From Sphingobium sp. B2D3C (GTDB taxonomy: Bacteria > Pseudomonadota > Alphaproteobacteria > Sphingomonadales > Sphingomonadaceae), in the NCBI RefSeq assembly GCF_025961835.1, contig NZ_JAOQOK010000001.1, positions 1,612,001 through 1,676,000 of the forward strand: 64,000 bases of DNA, read 5' to 3'. Below, piece by piece: positions 25,529 through 34,692 of the stretch (the first letter of the stretch is position 1; each line of letters opens with the position of its first letter). Made by a program: the position numbers and the translations under genes. Below the pieces are notes generated by a model, which saw only the letters and a list, made by a program, of their open reading frames with translations, ran no database searches and had not been told where the DNA came from.

Positions 25529-27181
25529 CTACATGTTCGGGTAGGTCGGCCCGCCGCCGCCCTCCGGCGCCACCCAGTTGATATTCTGGGTCGGGTCCTT
25601 GATGTCGCAAGTCTTGCAGTGGACGCAGTTCTGCGCGTTGATCTGGAAGCGCGGATTTCCGGCGCCATCCTCCACCACCTCATAGACGCCCGCAGGGCAG
25701 TAGAGCCGGGCCGGCTCGTCATAGAGCGGCAGATTGTAGCGGATCGGCACGTCCGGGTCCTTGAGCTGCAGATGGACCGGCTGGTCCTCCTCATGATTGG
25801 TGCCCGAGAGGAAGACCGACGAGAGCCGATCGAAACTGAATACCCCGTCCGGCTTGGGATAATCGATCTTGTGGACGGCATCCTTGCGCCAGAGCTTGGT
25901 ATGGTCGGCCTTGTTGCGCAGCGTAAACGGCAGCCCGATGCCGAGCGTGCGCATCCACATATCGATGCCGGCAAACAGCGTCCCCACGACATTGCCGAAC
26001 TTGGCAAGCGCCGGGCCGGCATTGCGCACCAGCTTCAGCTCCTTGACGATCCAGCTTTCGTCCAGCGCGGCTGGGTAGGCATCCAGTACATCGCCGGAAC
26101 GATCCGCGGCGACCGCATCCGCCACGGCGTCGGCCGCCAGCATCGCGGATTTCATCGCTGTATGCGTGCCCTTGATGCGCGGCACATTCACAAAGCCGGC
26201 CGAGCAGCCGATCAGCGCCGCACCAGGCATCACCAGCTTTGGGATGGATTGCCAGCCGCCCTCATTGATAACCCGGGCGCCATAGGAGACGCGCTTGCCG
26301 CCTTCCAGCACCGCGCGGATGTCCGGATGCTGCTTCCAGCGCTGGAATTCCTCGAACGGGCTCAGATACGGGTTCTTGTAGCCCAGCCCGACCACGAAGC
26401 CGAGCGCCACCTGACCGTTCGCCTGATGATACAGGAAGCCGCCGCCATAAGCATCCGTCAGTGGCCAGCCCTGCGTGTGGATCACCCGGCCGGGCACATG
26501 CTTGGCCGGATCGATATCCCACAGTTCCTTGCAGCCAAGGCCATAGGTCTGCGGATCGCTATCCGCCTCCAGATCGAAGCGGGCCTTGAGCTGCTTGGTG
26601 AGGTGGCCGCGCGCCCCTTCCGCGAACAGCGTGTAGCGGGCATGAAGCTCCAGCCCGGGCTGATAATCCGGCTTGCGACTGCCATCGCGGGCCACGCCCA
26701 TGTCGCCGGTCGCGACGCCTTTCACGGCGCCATTCTCATCGTACAGGATCTCGGCGGCGGGGAAGCCGGGGAAGATTTCCACGCCCAGCCCCTCCGCCTG
26801 TTCGGCGAGCCACCGGCACAGCGAGCCCAGGGAGCCGGTATATGTGCCCTTATTGTGCATGAACCCCGGCGTCAGCAGATGCGGCACTGCGAATTTGCCC
26901 GAGCGGCTCAGCATCCAGTGATGGTTCTCGGTGACCGGCACCTGCGCCAGCGGGCAGTCGCTGGTCCGCCACTCCGGCAGCAGCTCATCGAGCGCCCGGG
27001 GATCGATCACTGCGCCCGAGAGAATATGCGCGCCGATCTCCGAGCCTTTTTCCAGCACGCAGACGCTGATCTCGCTGCCCGCCGCCTGGGCGCGCTGCTT
27101 GAGGCGGATCGCCGCGCTCAAGCCTGCAGGGCCTCCGCCTACGATCACCACGTCATAGGGCATGGATTCCCGTTCGGACAT
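25529..27181 (-). CDS. Electron transfer flavoprotein-ubiquinone oxidoreductase
   Basis: ETF-QO passes electrons from ETF, collected in fatty-acid and amino-acid oxidation, to ubiquinone at the inner membrane face. The FAD-binding motif VVIVGGGPAGLSAAIRLKQ is at about residues 10-28, and the C-terminal [4Fe-4S] domain has NCVHCKTCDIKDP with INWVAPEGGGGP. At 550 residues it is full length. The ATG at 27181 has GGGAGG six bases upstream; the frame is open further but that extension (to 27241) lacks family features. It is divergent from the UDG-like gene. Confidence 0.95.
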   Translation of the reverse strand: MSERESMPYDVVIVGGGPAGLSAAIRLKQRAQAAGSEISVCVLEKGSEIGAHILSGAVIDPRALDELLPEWRTSDCPLAQVPVTENHHWMLSRSGKFAVPHLLTPGFMHNKGTYTGSLGSLCRWLAEQAEGLGVEIFPGFPAAEILYDENGAVKGVATGDMGVARDGSRKPDYQPGLELHARYTLFAEGARGHLTKQLKARFDLEADSDPQTYGLGCKELWDIDPAKHVPGRVIHTQGWPLTDAYGGGFLYHQANGQVALGFVVGLGYKNPYLSPFEEFQRWKQHPDIRAVLEGGKRVSYGARVINEGGWQSIPKLVMPGAALIGCSAGFVNVPRIKGTHTAMKSAMLAADAVADAVAADRSGDVLDAYPAALDESWIVKELKLVRNAGPALAKFGNVVGTLFAGIDMWMRTLGIGLPFTLRNKADHTKLWRKDAVHKIDYPKPDGVFSFDRLSSVFLSGTNHEEDQPVHLQLKDPDVPIRYNLPLYDEPARLYCPAGVYEVVEDGAGNPRFQINAQNCVHCKTCDIKDPTQNINWVAPEGGGGPTYPNM

Positions 27182-27320
27182 GTCTACCTCCCTATGCGGC
27201 GGACGCTCTGGAGTTCCGTCCGGTCGCCGCAATATTTTCACGCTTTACAGTCGCCAGCGATGCGGCAGAGTTGACCGCGCCGTCAACCTCTGTCTCTGTA
27301 AACCCATGGGTGAGCAGGAC

Positions 27321-28133
27321 ATGATGACGCCGGAGCAGGCGGCCTATGCCTATGCGCATTGGTGGCGGGAAGCGGGGCTGGATTGCGCCACCGACGAGGC
27401 GCCCCGGCGCTGGCGGGATGGCGAACCCGTTCCATTCTGGCGACGCTCTTCCAACACAGCCAGTGGCGCAGCAGACGTTGCCGCGCGGCCGGCCATTGAT
27501 GCGCCTGCTGAAGCCCCCGGGGCGGCGCCGCAGCCCGCCCCCGTACAGGCCCGCACGCCGGATCAGGCGCCCAAGAGGATGCCGGGAGATTTACCGGGCT
27601 TCCTCGAGTGGATTGCGCAGGATGCCGGCCAGCCGGAAGCCGACTGGCATGGCGAGCGGATCGCGCTCCCCGCCCTGCACGCGCCGCGCCTCGTTCTCCT
27701 CGTCGAGATGCCGGCCGCCGGTGCAACCGATCTGGCCCAGCTTCTCGAGCCGCAACAGCAGCGGTTCATCGCCGCGATGCTCGGCACGCTCGGCCTTGAG
27801 CCCGCACAGGCGCCCTGTCTGCCGCTGGCTCTGCGCCGTCCACCGGGCGGTCATCTCGATGCCGCCTTGCTCCCCCAGCTTGCCGCGCGGATGAGCTGCT
27901 ATCTCGATCTGGTCCAGCCGGGCGCGATCATCCTGCTTGGTGACCGGATCGGCCGCGCCATGCTCGGCGAGCGCTGGCGACCCGGCCTGGTGGGGCTTGA
28001 AAAGGTTGACCTGCCGCATGGCAGCGTGGATACGGTCGCCCTCGCGGGGCCTGATCTGCTGATGAACCGGCCGCTTGCCAAGGCCAGAAGCTGGCAAAGC
28101 GTGCGTATGCTCCATGGATTGTTGACGCAATGA
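27321..28133 (+). CDS. Uracil-DNA glycosylase-like protein with degenerate motifs
   Basis: A 270-residue protein whose C-terminal 170 residues resemble the family-4 uracil-DNA glycosylase fold: a VLLVEMP strand where active enzymes have GEAPG, a FIAAMLGTLGL helix, CLPLALRRPPGG, a PGAIILLGDRIGRAMLG strand-helix and a C-terminal RPLAKARSWQSVRMLHGLL. The catalytic GEAPGxxED and HPS motifs are not recognisable and there is no iron-sulfur Cys set, so glycosylase activity is doubtful. The N-terminal 90 residues are Pro/Ala rich. Starts at 27306, 27321 and 27324 are possible; GAGCAGG favours the last two. It is coupled (ATGA) to the transglycosylase gene. Confidence 0.65.
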   Translation: MMTPEQAAYAYAHWWREAGLDCATDEAPRRWRDGEPVPFWRRSSNTASGAADVAARPAIDAPAEAPGAAPQPAPVQARTPDQAPKRMPGDLPGFLEWIAQDAGQPEADWHGERIALPALHAPRLVLLVEMPAAGATDLAQLLEPQQQRFIAAMLGTLGLEPAQAPCLPLALRRPPGGHLDAALLPQLAARMSCYLDLVQPGAIILLGDRIGRAMLGERWRPGLVGLEKVDLPHGSVDTVALAGPDLLMNRPLAKARSWQSVRMLHGLLTQ

Positions 28134-29905
28134 ACAGGTCCCCTTCCCGATCCCGTGTGCGCCGGTCGTTGCTCATTGCCTTGTCGCTGTGCTCGCTCGC
28201 TGGCCCGCTGGCAGTGGCCCAGCCGGCGGCGGCAGCCTCCGCCATCCCGGCGCCGAGCCAGGATGAGCAAGGCCGATATGGCGCCATTCTCGCCATGCTG
28301 GAGGGCAAGCGCTGGGACGAGGCGCGCAGTGCCATTCTCGGCCTCTCCGAGGCGGACAGTATGCGCCCGCATCTGCTTGCCGAGCTTTATCTGGCCAAGG
28401 ACAGCCCCCGCGTCGAACTGTTCGACCTGCTCGACCTGCTGCACAAGACGCCCAACCTTCCGCAGAATGAGCGCATCGCCTCGCTGGCCCGCAAGCGGGG
28501 AGCGCAGACGCTGCCGGACCGGCCGGCTACGCGCCAGCTCATGTGGACCGGCACGTCTCCCCAGCGGCAGATGCTCCGCTCCGTGAAGGGCGATGCCGCG
28601 GCCGATCAACTGCGCGGCACGCTGCTCCAGTATATCAAGGACGATCAGCCCAATCAGGGCGAGGCGCTGCTCGCCTCCGCCGAGGCCGGGCTCGGCATGG
28701 ATGGGCGCACCGAACTTCGCCAGCGCCTCGCCTGGTCCTATTTCATCTGCGGCGATACCGCCAATGCCCGCCGCATGGGCGCGCTGGCCGTCAATGGCGG
28801 CACCGGCGAGTTCGTGGCGCCCTCTTACTGGGTGATGGGCCTCGCCGCCTGGCGCGAGAAGCAATGGGCTGCCGCCGCTGACTCTTTCTATCATGCCGCG
28901 ATGAGCACGTCCGATGCCGACCTGCGCAGCCGCAGCTATTTCTGGGCCGCGCGCGCCATGATGGCTGATCGCAAGCCCGAGCGGGTCAATGCCCTACTGC
29001 GCAGCGCGGCGCGCGATGAAGAGAGCTTCTACGGCCTGCTGGCCCGCGAAACGCTCGGCCTCGGCTTCAGCACCGCGCTCAAGCGGGAGAATGTGTCGTC
29101 ACAGGATTGGTCGCTGCTCGCGGGCAGCGGCAATGTCCGCAACGCCGTGATCCTCGCCACGCTGGGCCGGAGCGCGCAGGCCGATGCCGTGCTGCGCCAC
29201 GAAGCCGCGCTGAGCGACGACACGCGCTATAGCGCGCTGGTACATCTCGCCAGCGACCTCTCGCTGCCGACCACCCAGCTCTGGCTGGCGCAGCGCTCGC
29301 CGAGCGGTCGCAAGTCAGCCGCTTATGCGCGCTATCCCCGCCCGGAATGGTCACCAAGCAATGGCTGGCAGGTCGAGCGCGCGCTAGTCTTCGCCCACGC
29401 CCTGCAGGAATCCCGCTTCCAGACCGATGCACGCAGCCCGGCCGATGCACGCGGCCTGATGCAGGTGCTCCCGGGCACCGGTGCGCAGCTTGCCCGCTCC
29501 AGCGGCATGGCAGTGACGCCCGATCAGCTTTACGATCCGGCCGTCAGCCTCGCGCTCGGCCAGGCCTATCTGCGCAAGCTCAGCCAGATGCCGGCCACGG
29601 GCGGACTGCTACCCAAGGTCGTTGCCGCCTATAATGCCGGCCCCACTCCGATCGAGCGCTGGAACGTGCAGATCCGCGATGAGGGCGATCCGCTGCTCTT
29701 CATCGAATCCGTGCCTTACTACGAGACCCGCGCCTATCTGAACGCGGTGCTGCGCAATTACTGGATCTACCAGATGGACGAGCAAGGCGGCCGCTCCCCG
29801 GCACTCTCGGCCATGGCGCAGGGCCTGTGGGTCCGCTTCCCGGATGGCAGCAAGGACGTCGCCGTCCGCGTCACCCCGCACGGGACTGCCGCCGGTGCCT
29901 ATTGA
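28130..29905 (+). CDS. Soluble lytic murein transglycosylase (Slt70-like)
   Basis: A periplasmic enzyme that cleaves the glycan strands of peptidoglycan to 1,6-anhydromuramic ends. A signal peptide covers about residues 1-37. A long alpha-helical superhelix (about 45-420) is followed by the SLT catalytic domain with the catalytic Glu in ALQESRFQTDA, then GLMQVLPGTGAQLA, YLRKL and VVAAYNAGPTPIERW. Length 591 aa fits Slt70-type enzymes of alphaproteobacteria. It overlaps the preceding gene by four bases (ATGA) and the next by about eleven, suggesting one transcript. Confidence 0.92.
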   Translation: MNRSPSRSRVRRSLLIALSLCSLAGPLAVAQPAAAASAIPAPSQDEQGRYGAILAMLEGKRWDEARSAILGLSEADSMRPHLLAELYLAKDSPRVELFDLLDLLHKTPNLPQNERIASLARKRGAQTLPDRPATRQLMWTGTSPQRQMLRSVKGDAAADQLRGTLLQYIKDDQPNQGEALLASAEAGLGMDGRTELRQRLAWSYFICGDTANARRMGALAVNGGTGEFVAPSYWVMGLAAWREKQWAAAADSFYHAAMSTSDADLRSRSYFWAARAMMADRKPERVNALLRSAARDEESFYGLLARETLGLGFSTALKRENVSSQDWSLLAGSGNVRNAVILATLGRSAQADAVLRHEAALSDDTRYSALVHLASDLSLPTTQLWLAQRSPSGRKSAAYARYPRPEWSPSNGWQVERALVFAHALQESRFQTDARSPADARGLMQVLPGTGAQLARSSGMAVTPDQLYDPAVSLALGQAYLRKLSQMPATGGLLPKVVAAYNAGPTPIERWNVQIRDEGDPLLFIESVPYYETRAYLNAVLRNYWIYQMDEQGGRSPALSAMAQGLWVRFPDGSKDVAVRVTPHGTAAGAY

Positions 29906-30422
29906 CGAGAGCCGCGTCTTCATCCCGGTTCAGATCGCCCTGCTCACCATCTCCGACACGCGGACGCTGGCAGACGACCGATCCGGCGATACGCTCGCCG
30001 AGCGCGTTACCGCTGCCGGCCATGTGCTGAAGGCCCGCGAGATCAGCAAGGATTCGGTCGAGACGATCCTTGGCCATCTGCACCGGTGGATCGACGACCC
30101 GCAGATCGATGTCATCCTCACCACCGGCGGCACCGGCGTGACCGGGCGTGACGTCACCCCCGAAGCGCTGGAAAAAGTGCAGGACAAGGCCATTCCGGGA
30201 TTTGGCGAGCTATTCCGCTGGCTCAGCTTCCAGTCGATCGGCACCTCGACCGTCCAATCCCGCGCCTGTGCCTGCGTGGCGCGCGGAACCTATATCTTCG
30301 CCCTGCCCGGCTCGACCGGCGCGGTGAAGGACGGGTGGGACCAGATTTTGGTCCACCAGCTCGACAGCCGCTTTCGGCCGTGCAACTTCGTGGAATTGAT
30401 GCCTAGGTTACTGGAGAAGTAG
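29895..30422 (+). CDS. moaB: Molybdenum cofactor biosynthesis protein B (MoaB)
   Basis: MoaB/MogA-family proteins adenylylate molybdopterin in cofactor synthesis. The 175-residue frame contains ALLTISDTRTLADDRSGDTL, the ligand-binding LTTGGTGVTGRDVTPEA and FALPGSTGAVKDGWD, all hallmarks of MoaB. Family N-termini suggest a GTG start at 29895; the reading frame is open upstream into slt with no better codon, and no strong Shine-Dalgarno is visible, so translation may be coupled to slt. A perfect palindrome follows the stop. No other moa gene is adjacent. Confidence 0.9.
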   Translation: MPIDESRVFIPVQIALLTISDTRTLADDRSGDTLAERVTAAGHVLKAREISKDSVETILGHLHRWIDDPQIDVILTTGGTGVTGRDVTPEALEKVQDKAIPGFGELFRWLSFQSIGTSTVQSRACACVARGTYIFALPGSTGAVKDGWDQILVHQLDSRFRPCNFVELMPRLLEK

Positions 30423-30441
30423 GCTCAGGAAATCCACAGAA

Positions 30442-30515
30442 CCGTTCGTGTCGAGCGAAGTCGAGACACGCCTAGCACGGCGCTCATGTGTCTCGACTTC
30501 GCTCGACACGAACGG
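30442..30515. repeat. Perfect 28-bp inverted repeat between moaB and proS
   Basis: The 28 bases at 30442-30469 are the exact reverse complement of 30488-30515, with an 18-base loop. Each arm contains TCGAGCGAAGTCGA, itself palindromic. It fills most of the 126-base gap between the convergent moaB and proS genes. No T-run flanks it, but a hairpin this stable at the meeting of two transcripts may act as a bidirectional transcript end. It has the look of a dispersed REP-type element. Confidence 0.9.
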
Positions 30516-30548
30516 GAGATGGGAGGTGCCCCTAAACCTCCTAAAATC

Positions 30549-32081
30549 TCAATAAGCGCGGCCAACCAAAACTCGCTCTACAGCCTTCTCGCCGGTAAAG
30601 ATGCACGTCCCGCTCGCCGGCGTCGCATCCATCGGCACGTTGCGCAGCGTCAGCTTCTCGCCCTTCAGCCAAGCGACCACCTTGTCCAGCGCGGGTCCCG
30701 TGGGCTTGCTCCATTCGACTTCGACCCAGCCGGGCTTGTCACCGCCGAATGCACCCGCCAGCGCCGTCAGTTCGCTCACGTCGCGGCGGATGTTCGCATC
30801 CAGACGCGCGCGCGCCTCACTGTGCAGCGTGTCCTGAACCCCGCGCAGCATATCCGCGACCGCCGCCACGAAAGCATCCCGCGCCATGACCTCGCTCGCC
30901 AGCTTGCCCGCCTCATTATAGAGCCGGTCCCGCCGCACGACCGAAACATTGCCGCCCGCCACATCGCGCCCGCCGACCTCGACGATGATCGGCGCGCCCT
31001 TCTTCACCCAGCCCCAGCGCTTGGGGGCGGCCTTGATCGGCTTCTTGTCGAACAGCACCCGCAGCGGCTCGCGGAACACGTCGACCGCGCCCAGATCCTT
31101 GGCGAGCGCGTCGCAATATTCGATGACCGCCGCATCCTCGTCCGTATCGCGCAGCATCGGCACGATCACCACCTGATGCGGGGCGATCATCGGCGGGCAA
31201 CGCAGCCCGTCGTCATCGCCATGGACCATGATGACGCCGCCGATCATGCGGGTCGAAACGCCCCAACTCGTGGTGTGGCACAGGGCCTGCTGGCCATCCT
31301 GATTCTGGTACTGGATGCCCGCCGCCTTGGCGAAGCCCGTGCCCAGATAATGCGAGGTGCCGGCCTGTAGCGCCTTGCCATCCTGCATCATCGCCTCGAT
31401 GGAATAGGTGGCGACCGCGCCGGGGAAACGCTCATTCTCCGGCTTTTCCCCCGCGACCACCGGCATGGCCAGCTCGGTTTCCGCAAAATCACGGTACATT
31501 TCGAGCGCGCGCATCGTCTCGGTCCGCGCGTCGGCTTCGTCGGCATGGGCGGTATGCCCTTCCTGCCAGAGGAACTCGCTGGTGCGCAGGAACATGCGGG
31601 TGCGCATCTCCCAGCGCACGACATTGGCCCACTGATTGGTGAGCAGCGGCAGATCGCGCCAGCTCTGCACCCAACGCGCCATCGCCTTGCCGATCACCGT
31701 CTCGGACGTGGGGCGCACAACCAGGGGCTCCTCCAGCTTGCTATCCGGATCGGTCTGCAGCTTCCCGTCGATATTCTTGAGGCGATGATGGGTGACCACC
31801 GCCATTTCCTTGGCGAAGCCTTCGACATGGTCCGCTTCCTCGGCGAAGAAGGAGAGCGGGATGAACAGCGGGAAATAGCAGTTCTCCACCCCAGCTGCCT
31901 TGATGCGCGCATCCATCAGCTTCTGGATGCGCTCCCAGATGCCATAGCCCCACGGACGGATGACCATGCAGCCACGCACGCCGCTTTCTTCGGCCAGATC
32001 GGCCTCGCTGATCACGGCCTGATACCAGGCAGCGAAATCCTTGGCTCGGGTGACGGGCAACGCGTGCTTGATGTTGGACAA
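30549..32081 (-). CDS. proS: Prolyl-tRNA synthetase, archaeal/eukaryotic-like (type 3)
   Basis: ProRS charges tRNA-Pro. The class II motifs are clear: GYGIWERIQKLMDARIK near the start, RPTSETVIGKAMARWVQSW (motif 2 region) and the NVVRWEMRTRMFLRTSEF and QEGHTAHAD blocks, which belong to the short archaeal/eukaryotic-like ProRS without the bacterial INS editing domain. The C-terminal anticodon domain and extension end in VLVGRAY. Length 510 aa fits. The only sensible start is a TTG at 32081, right before SNIKHALPV, with GGAAG about eight bases upstream. It diverges from the AsmA-like gene. Confidence 0.93.
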   Translation of the reverse strand: MSNIKHALPVTRAKDFAAWYQAVISEADLAEESGVRGCMVIRPWGYGIWERIQKLMDARIKAAGVENCYFPLFIPLSFFAEEADHVEGFAKEMAVVTHHRLKNIDGKLQTDPDSKLEEPLVVRPTSETVIGKAMARWVQSWRDLPLLTNQWANVVRWEMRTRMFLRTSEFLWQEGHTAHADEADARTETMRALEMYRDFAETELAMPVVAGEKPENERFPGAVATYSIEAMMQDGKALQAGTSHYLGTGFAKAAGIQYQNQDGQQALCHTTSWGVSTRMIGGVIMVHGDDDGLRCPPMIAPHQVVIVPMLRDTDEDAAVIEYCDALAKDLGAVDVFREPLRVLFDKKPIKAAPKRWGWVKKGAPIIVEVGGRDVAGGNVSVVRRDRLYNEAGKLASEVMARDAFVAAVADMLRGVQDTLHSEARARLDANIRRDVSELTALAGAFGGDKPGWVEVEWSKPTGPALDKVVAWLKGEKLTLRNVPMDATPASGTCIFTGEKAVERVLVGRAY

Positions 32082-32214
32082 TGTCTGGCTTCCGGGATCT
32101 GGATTGGGGATTGCAGCGGTCTTTAGTGGCCGCGCGGAAAAATACCAAGACGTTCGCGCGCTGACGCTGGGAGACGAACGGGAACTTTCCCTGACCTCAC
32201 TCGTCCCGTCTCCA

Positions 32215-34107
32215 ATGACCCACTTCTCGTCGATGATTCGCACTACGCCCCGCCGCACTCGGATCATCGCGATGATCGCGGCCGCGCTGCTGGTTCTGCT
32301 GCTGGCCCTGCTGGTTCTGGCTGCCACCTTCCCCGCTTTCTGGTTCAAGGAGGCCGCCGAGCGGCGCCTGTCCGACCAGATCGGCACGAAAGCCACCATC
32401 GGGTCGATGACGCGGGAAAGCGCCTTCTCGTTCAGCCCCGTGATTCAGGTGCGGGATATCCGTGTGCCCCAGCCTGCCTGGGCCGGCGAAGGCGATTTGG
32501 CGCGGATAGAGGCGTTGCGGCTGCGTCTCCCCGTCATCGGACTGCTGCTCGGGCGCGGCGGGCCGCAGTTGCTCTCCGCCCGGGGCGTGCGGCTGACGCT
32601 GGTTCGCGACGAGAATCGCCGCAAGAGCTGGGACGCGCTCGGCAGTAAATCGAATAAGGACGACCAGGGCAGCTCGGAAACGCCTTTGGTCCGTGTCGAT
32701 GACGCTGTGATCGATTATCGCGATGCCTTCCAGAAGCGTCAGTTCAAGGTCAAGCTGTCGGTCGATCCGCAGCAGGGCTTGCGCGGCACCGGGACCGGCA
32801 CCGTCGAAGGGGAACCGGTCACGCTGCGCCTCACCGCCGCGCCGATGCGCGCCGGCCAGAGCTGGCCCTTCGATGCGCGCATCATGGGTGACGCCCTCAC
32901 CCTGCACGCGCGCGGCACGATGGCCGGCCCGATGCGCACGGACGATATGACGTTCAAGGTCTCCGCCCGCGCCAGCACGCTCAAACTGGTGGACCGCATC
33001 ATCGAGGCGGGACTGTTCGGCACGCAGCCGGTCGATATCGCCGCCAATGTCCAGCGGCGCGATGGCGTGTGGAGCGTGGCCGATCTGGGCGGCACCGTCG
33101 GCCGTAGCCGGTTCACGGGCGCGCTCACGGTTCGCAAGGTGGATGGCCGCACCAAGCTGGATGGCGAGGCGCGCTTCGGCCAGCTCGATTTCGAAGATCT
33201 GGCCGACGACAAGGGCAATGCGCAGGCAGTCGCGCTGGAGCGAGCGCAGGGCCAGCGGCTGGTGCCCAACACGCGGATCAACATCCGCAAGATCGACAAG
33301 ACGGACGGGCGCATATCGGTGCGCGTCGACCGGATTTTGGGCGGGCGGCGCCCCTCCTCCCTCACCAATGCCAGCGCGGTGCTGAATCTCGACAACCGCA
33401 TCCTCACCGTCGATCCGCTGCGCATCGGCTTGACGCAGGGCGTGATGACCGGGCGGGCCGTGGTCAATCAGCGGGATGGCCAGCCCAAGCCGACGGTCAC
33501 GCTGGCGCTCGACATGCGCAACAGCAGCATCGCGGCGCTGGCGGGCGGGGACGGCAACAGCGAGGGCGACGTGCAGGGCCGCGTGGATGCCCGCGCGCGC
33601 CTGACCGGCGTGGGCGACACGATCCGCGAGGCTGTCGGGCAATCGAACGGAACCGTAGGCGCGGTCACCCGCGGCGGATCGATGCCGGCGCGGTTGGCCG
33701 GCCTGCTCGGCTTCGACATAGGCAAGGGCCTGTTTGCGGACGAGGACGGGCGGGAAGCGCTGCGCTGCGGTGTGGTCCTGCTCGATATGCGGGGCGGACG
33801 CGGCGTGGTGCGCACCTTGGTCGTCGACACGCCGGTCAGCCAGTCACGTGGCACCGGCACAGTCAGCTTCCCCACCGAACGTCTCGAGCTGACCCTCAAG
33901 GGCCTCGCCAAGAACGAACATGCGCTGCAGCTTCCCGGCAATGCCCATCTGCGGGGCACATTGCGCAATCCCGATCTGGTCGTGCCGGAAAACACGCGCT
34001 CGGTCGGCAATATCCTGAAGGCAGTCGGTCGAGCGATCGGTGGTCGCGCGGAAACCGCACCGGATGCCAATTGCGCGGCGCTGATCGCTCGGACCGTGGG
34101 CCGTTAA
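32215..34107 (+). CDS. AsmA-family inner membrane/periplasmic protein
   Basis: A 630-residue protein with a short cytoplasmic start, one membrane helix at about residues 18-42 and a long periplasmic beta-rich region. AsmA-like proteins are bridge-like lipid-transfer factors linked to outer-membrane phospholipid homeostasis. The FKEAAERRLSDQIGTKATIG stretch after the anchor and the C-terminal GLAKNEHALQLPGNAHLRGTL block are typical. The frame is open further upstream over the proS start, so ATGs at 32215 and 32233 are the realistic choices; neither has a strong ribosome binding site. Confidence 0.88.
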   Translation: MTHFSSMIRTTPRRTRIIAMIAAALLVLLLALLVLAATFPAFWFKEAAERRLSDQIGTKATIGSMTRESAFSFSPVIQVRDIRVPQPAWAGEGDLARIEALRLRLPVIGLLLGRGGPQLLSARGVRLTLVRDENRRKSWDALGSKSNKDDQGSSETPLVRVDDAVIDYRDAFQKRQFKVKLSVDPQQGLRGTGTGTVEGEPVTLRLTAAPMRAGQSWPFDARIMGDALTLHARGTMAGPMRTDDMTFKVSARASTLKLVDRIIEAGLFGTQPVDIAANVQRRDGVWSVADLGGTVGRSRFTGALTVRKVDGRTKLDGEARFGQLDFEDLADDKGNAQAVALERAQGQRLVPNTRINIRKIDKTDGRISVRVDRILGGRRPSSLTNASAVLNLDNRILTVDPLRIGLTQGVMTGRAVVNQRDGQPKPTVTLALDMRNSSIAALAGGDGNSEGDVQGRVDARARLTGVGDTIREAVGQSNGTVGAVTRGGSMPARLAGLLGFDIGKGLFADEDGREALRCGVVLLDMRGGRGVVRTLVVDTPVSQSRGTGTVSFPTERLELTLKGLAKNEHALQLPGNAHLRGTLRNPDLVVPENTRSVGNILKAVGRAIGGRAETAPDANCAALIARTVGR

Positions 34108-34137
34108 GGCGCAGCCATCCCGACCGCGCCAGATTGG

Positions 34138-34692
34138 TCAGCCGCCCAGCTTGTCAATCTTGGCGTTGAGCGCGGCGAGTTGTGCCTTGAGCTCGGACAC
34201 TTCATCGGCAGAGTCGCCAGCCTTCGCGGGTGCGGCAGGTGCAGCGGGCTTGAAGGCGTTCGCTGCGGCGTTGAGCATTTCCATGTTGCGCTTGGCGATC
34301 TCGGCAAAGGGTCCGCCGGCGAATGCGCCCTGCATGGCTTCCTGGAATTGCTGCTGATTCTTGCGGAACGCTTCCATGCTCGCCTCGAGATATTGCGGCA
34401 CCATGGACTGCATCGAGTCGCCGTAGAGCGAAATGAGCTGGCGCAGGAAGCTGACCGGCAGCATGTTCTCGCCGCGCTGCTCTTCTTCCATGATGATCTG
34501 GGTGAGGACATTGTGCGTGATGTCCTCGCCGGACTTGGCATCGACCACCACGAAATCGCGCCCCTCGCGCGTCATCTGCGAGAGCAATTCAAGTGTGATA
34601 TAGCTGGAGGTTTCCGTGTCATAGAGACGCCGATTGGCGTACTTCTTGATGACAATGGTCCCTGATTCGCCACCTGATTTCGATCGTGCCAT
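34138..34692 (-). CDS. phaR: Polyhydroxyalkanoate synthesis repressor PhaR
   Basis: PhaR senses PHA granules and represses phasin and other PHA genes. The N-terminal DNA-binding domain is evident in TIVIKKYANRRLYDTETSSYI followed by the PHB-accumulation domain DFVVVDAKSGEDITHNVLTQII and QYLEASMEAFRKNQQQF. A Pro/Ala linker leads to a short C-terminal coiled coil (VSELKAQLAALNAKIDKL). GGAG eight bases before the ATG at 34692 decides the start. It is divergent from the PhaC-like gene, and the two reading frames may overlap at their 5' ends. Confidence 0.94.
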   Translation of the reverse strand: MARSKSGGESGTIVIKKYANRRLYDTETSSYITLELLSQMTREGRDFVVVDAKSGEDITHNVLTQIIMEEEQRGENMLPVSFLRQLISLYGDSMQSMVPQYLEASMEAFRKNQQQFQEAMQGAFAGGPFAEIAKRNMEMLNAAANAFKPAAPAAPAKAGDSADEVSELKAQLAALNAKIDKLGG

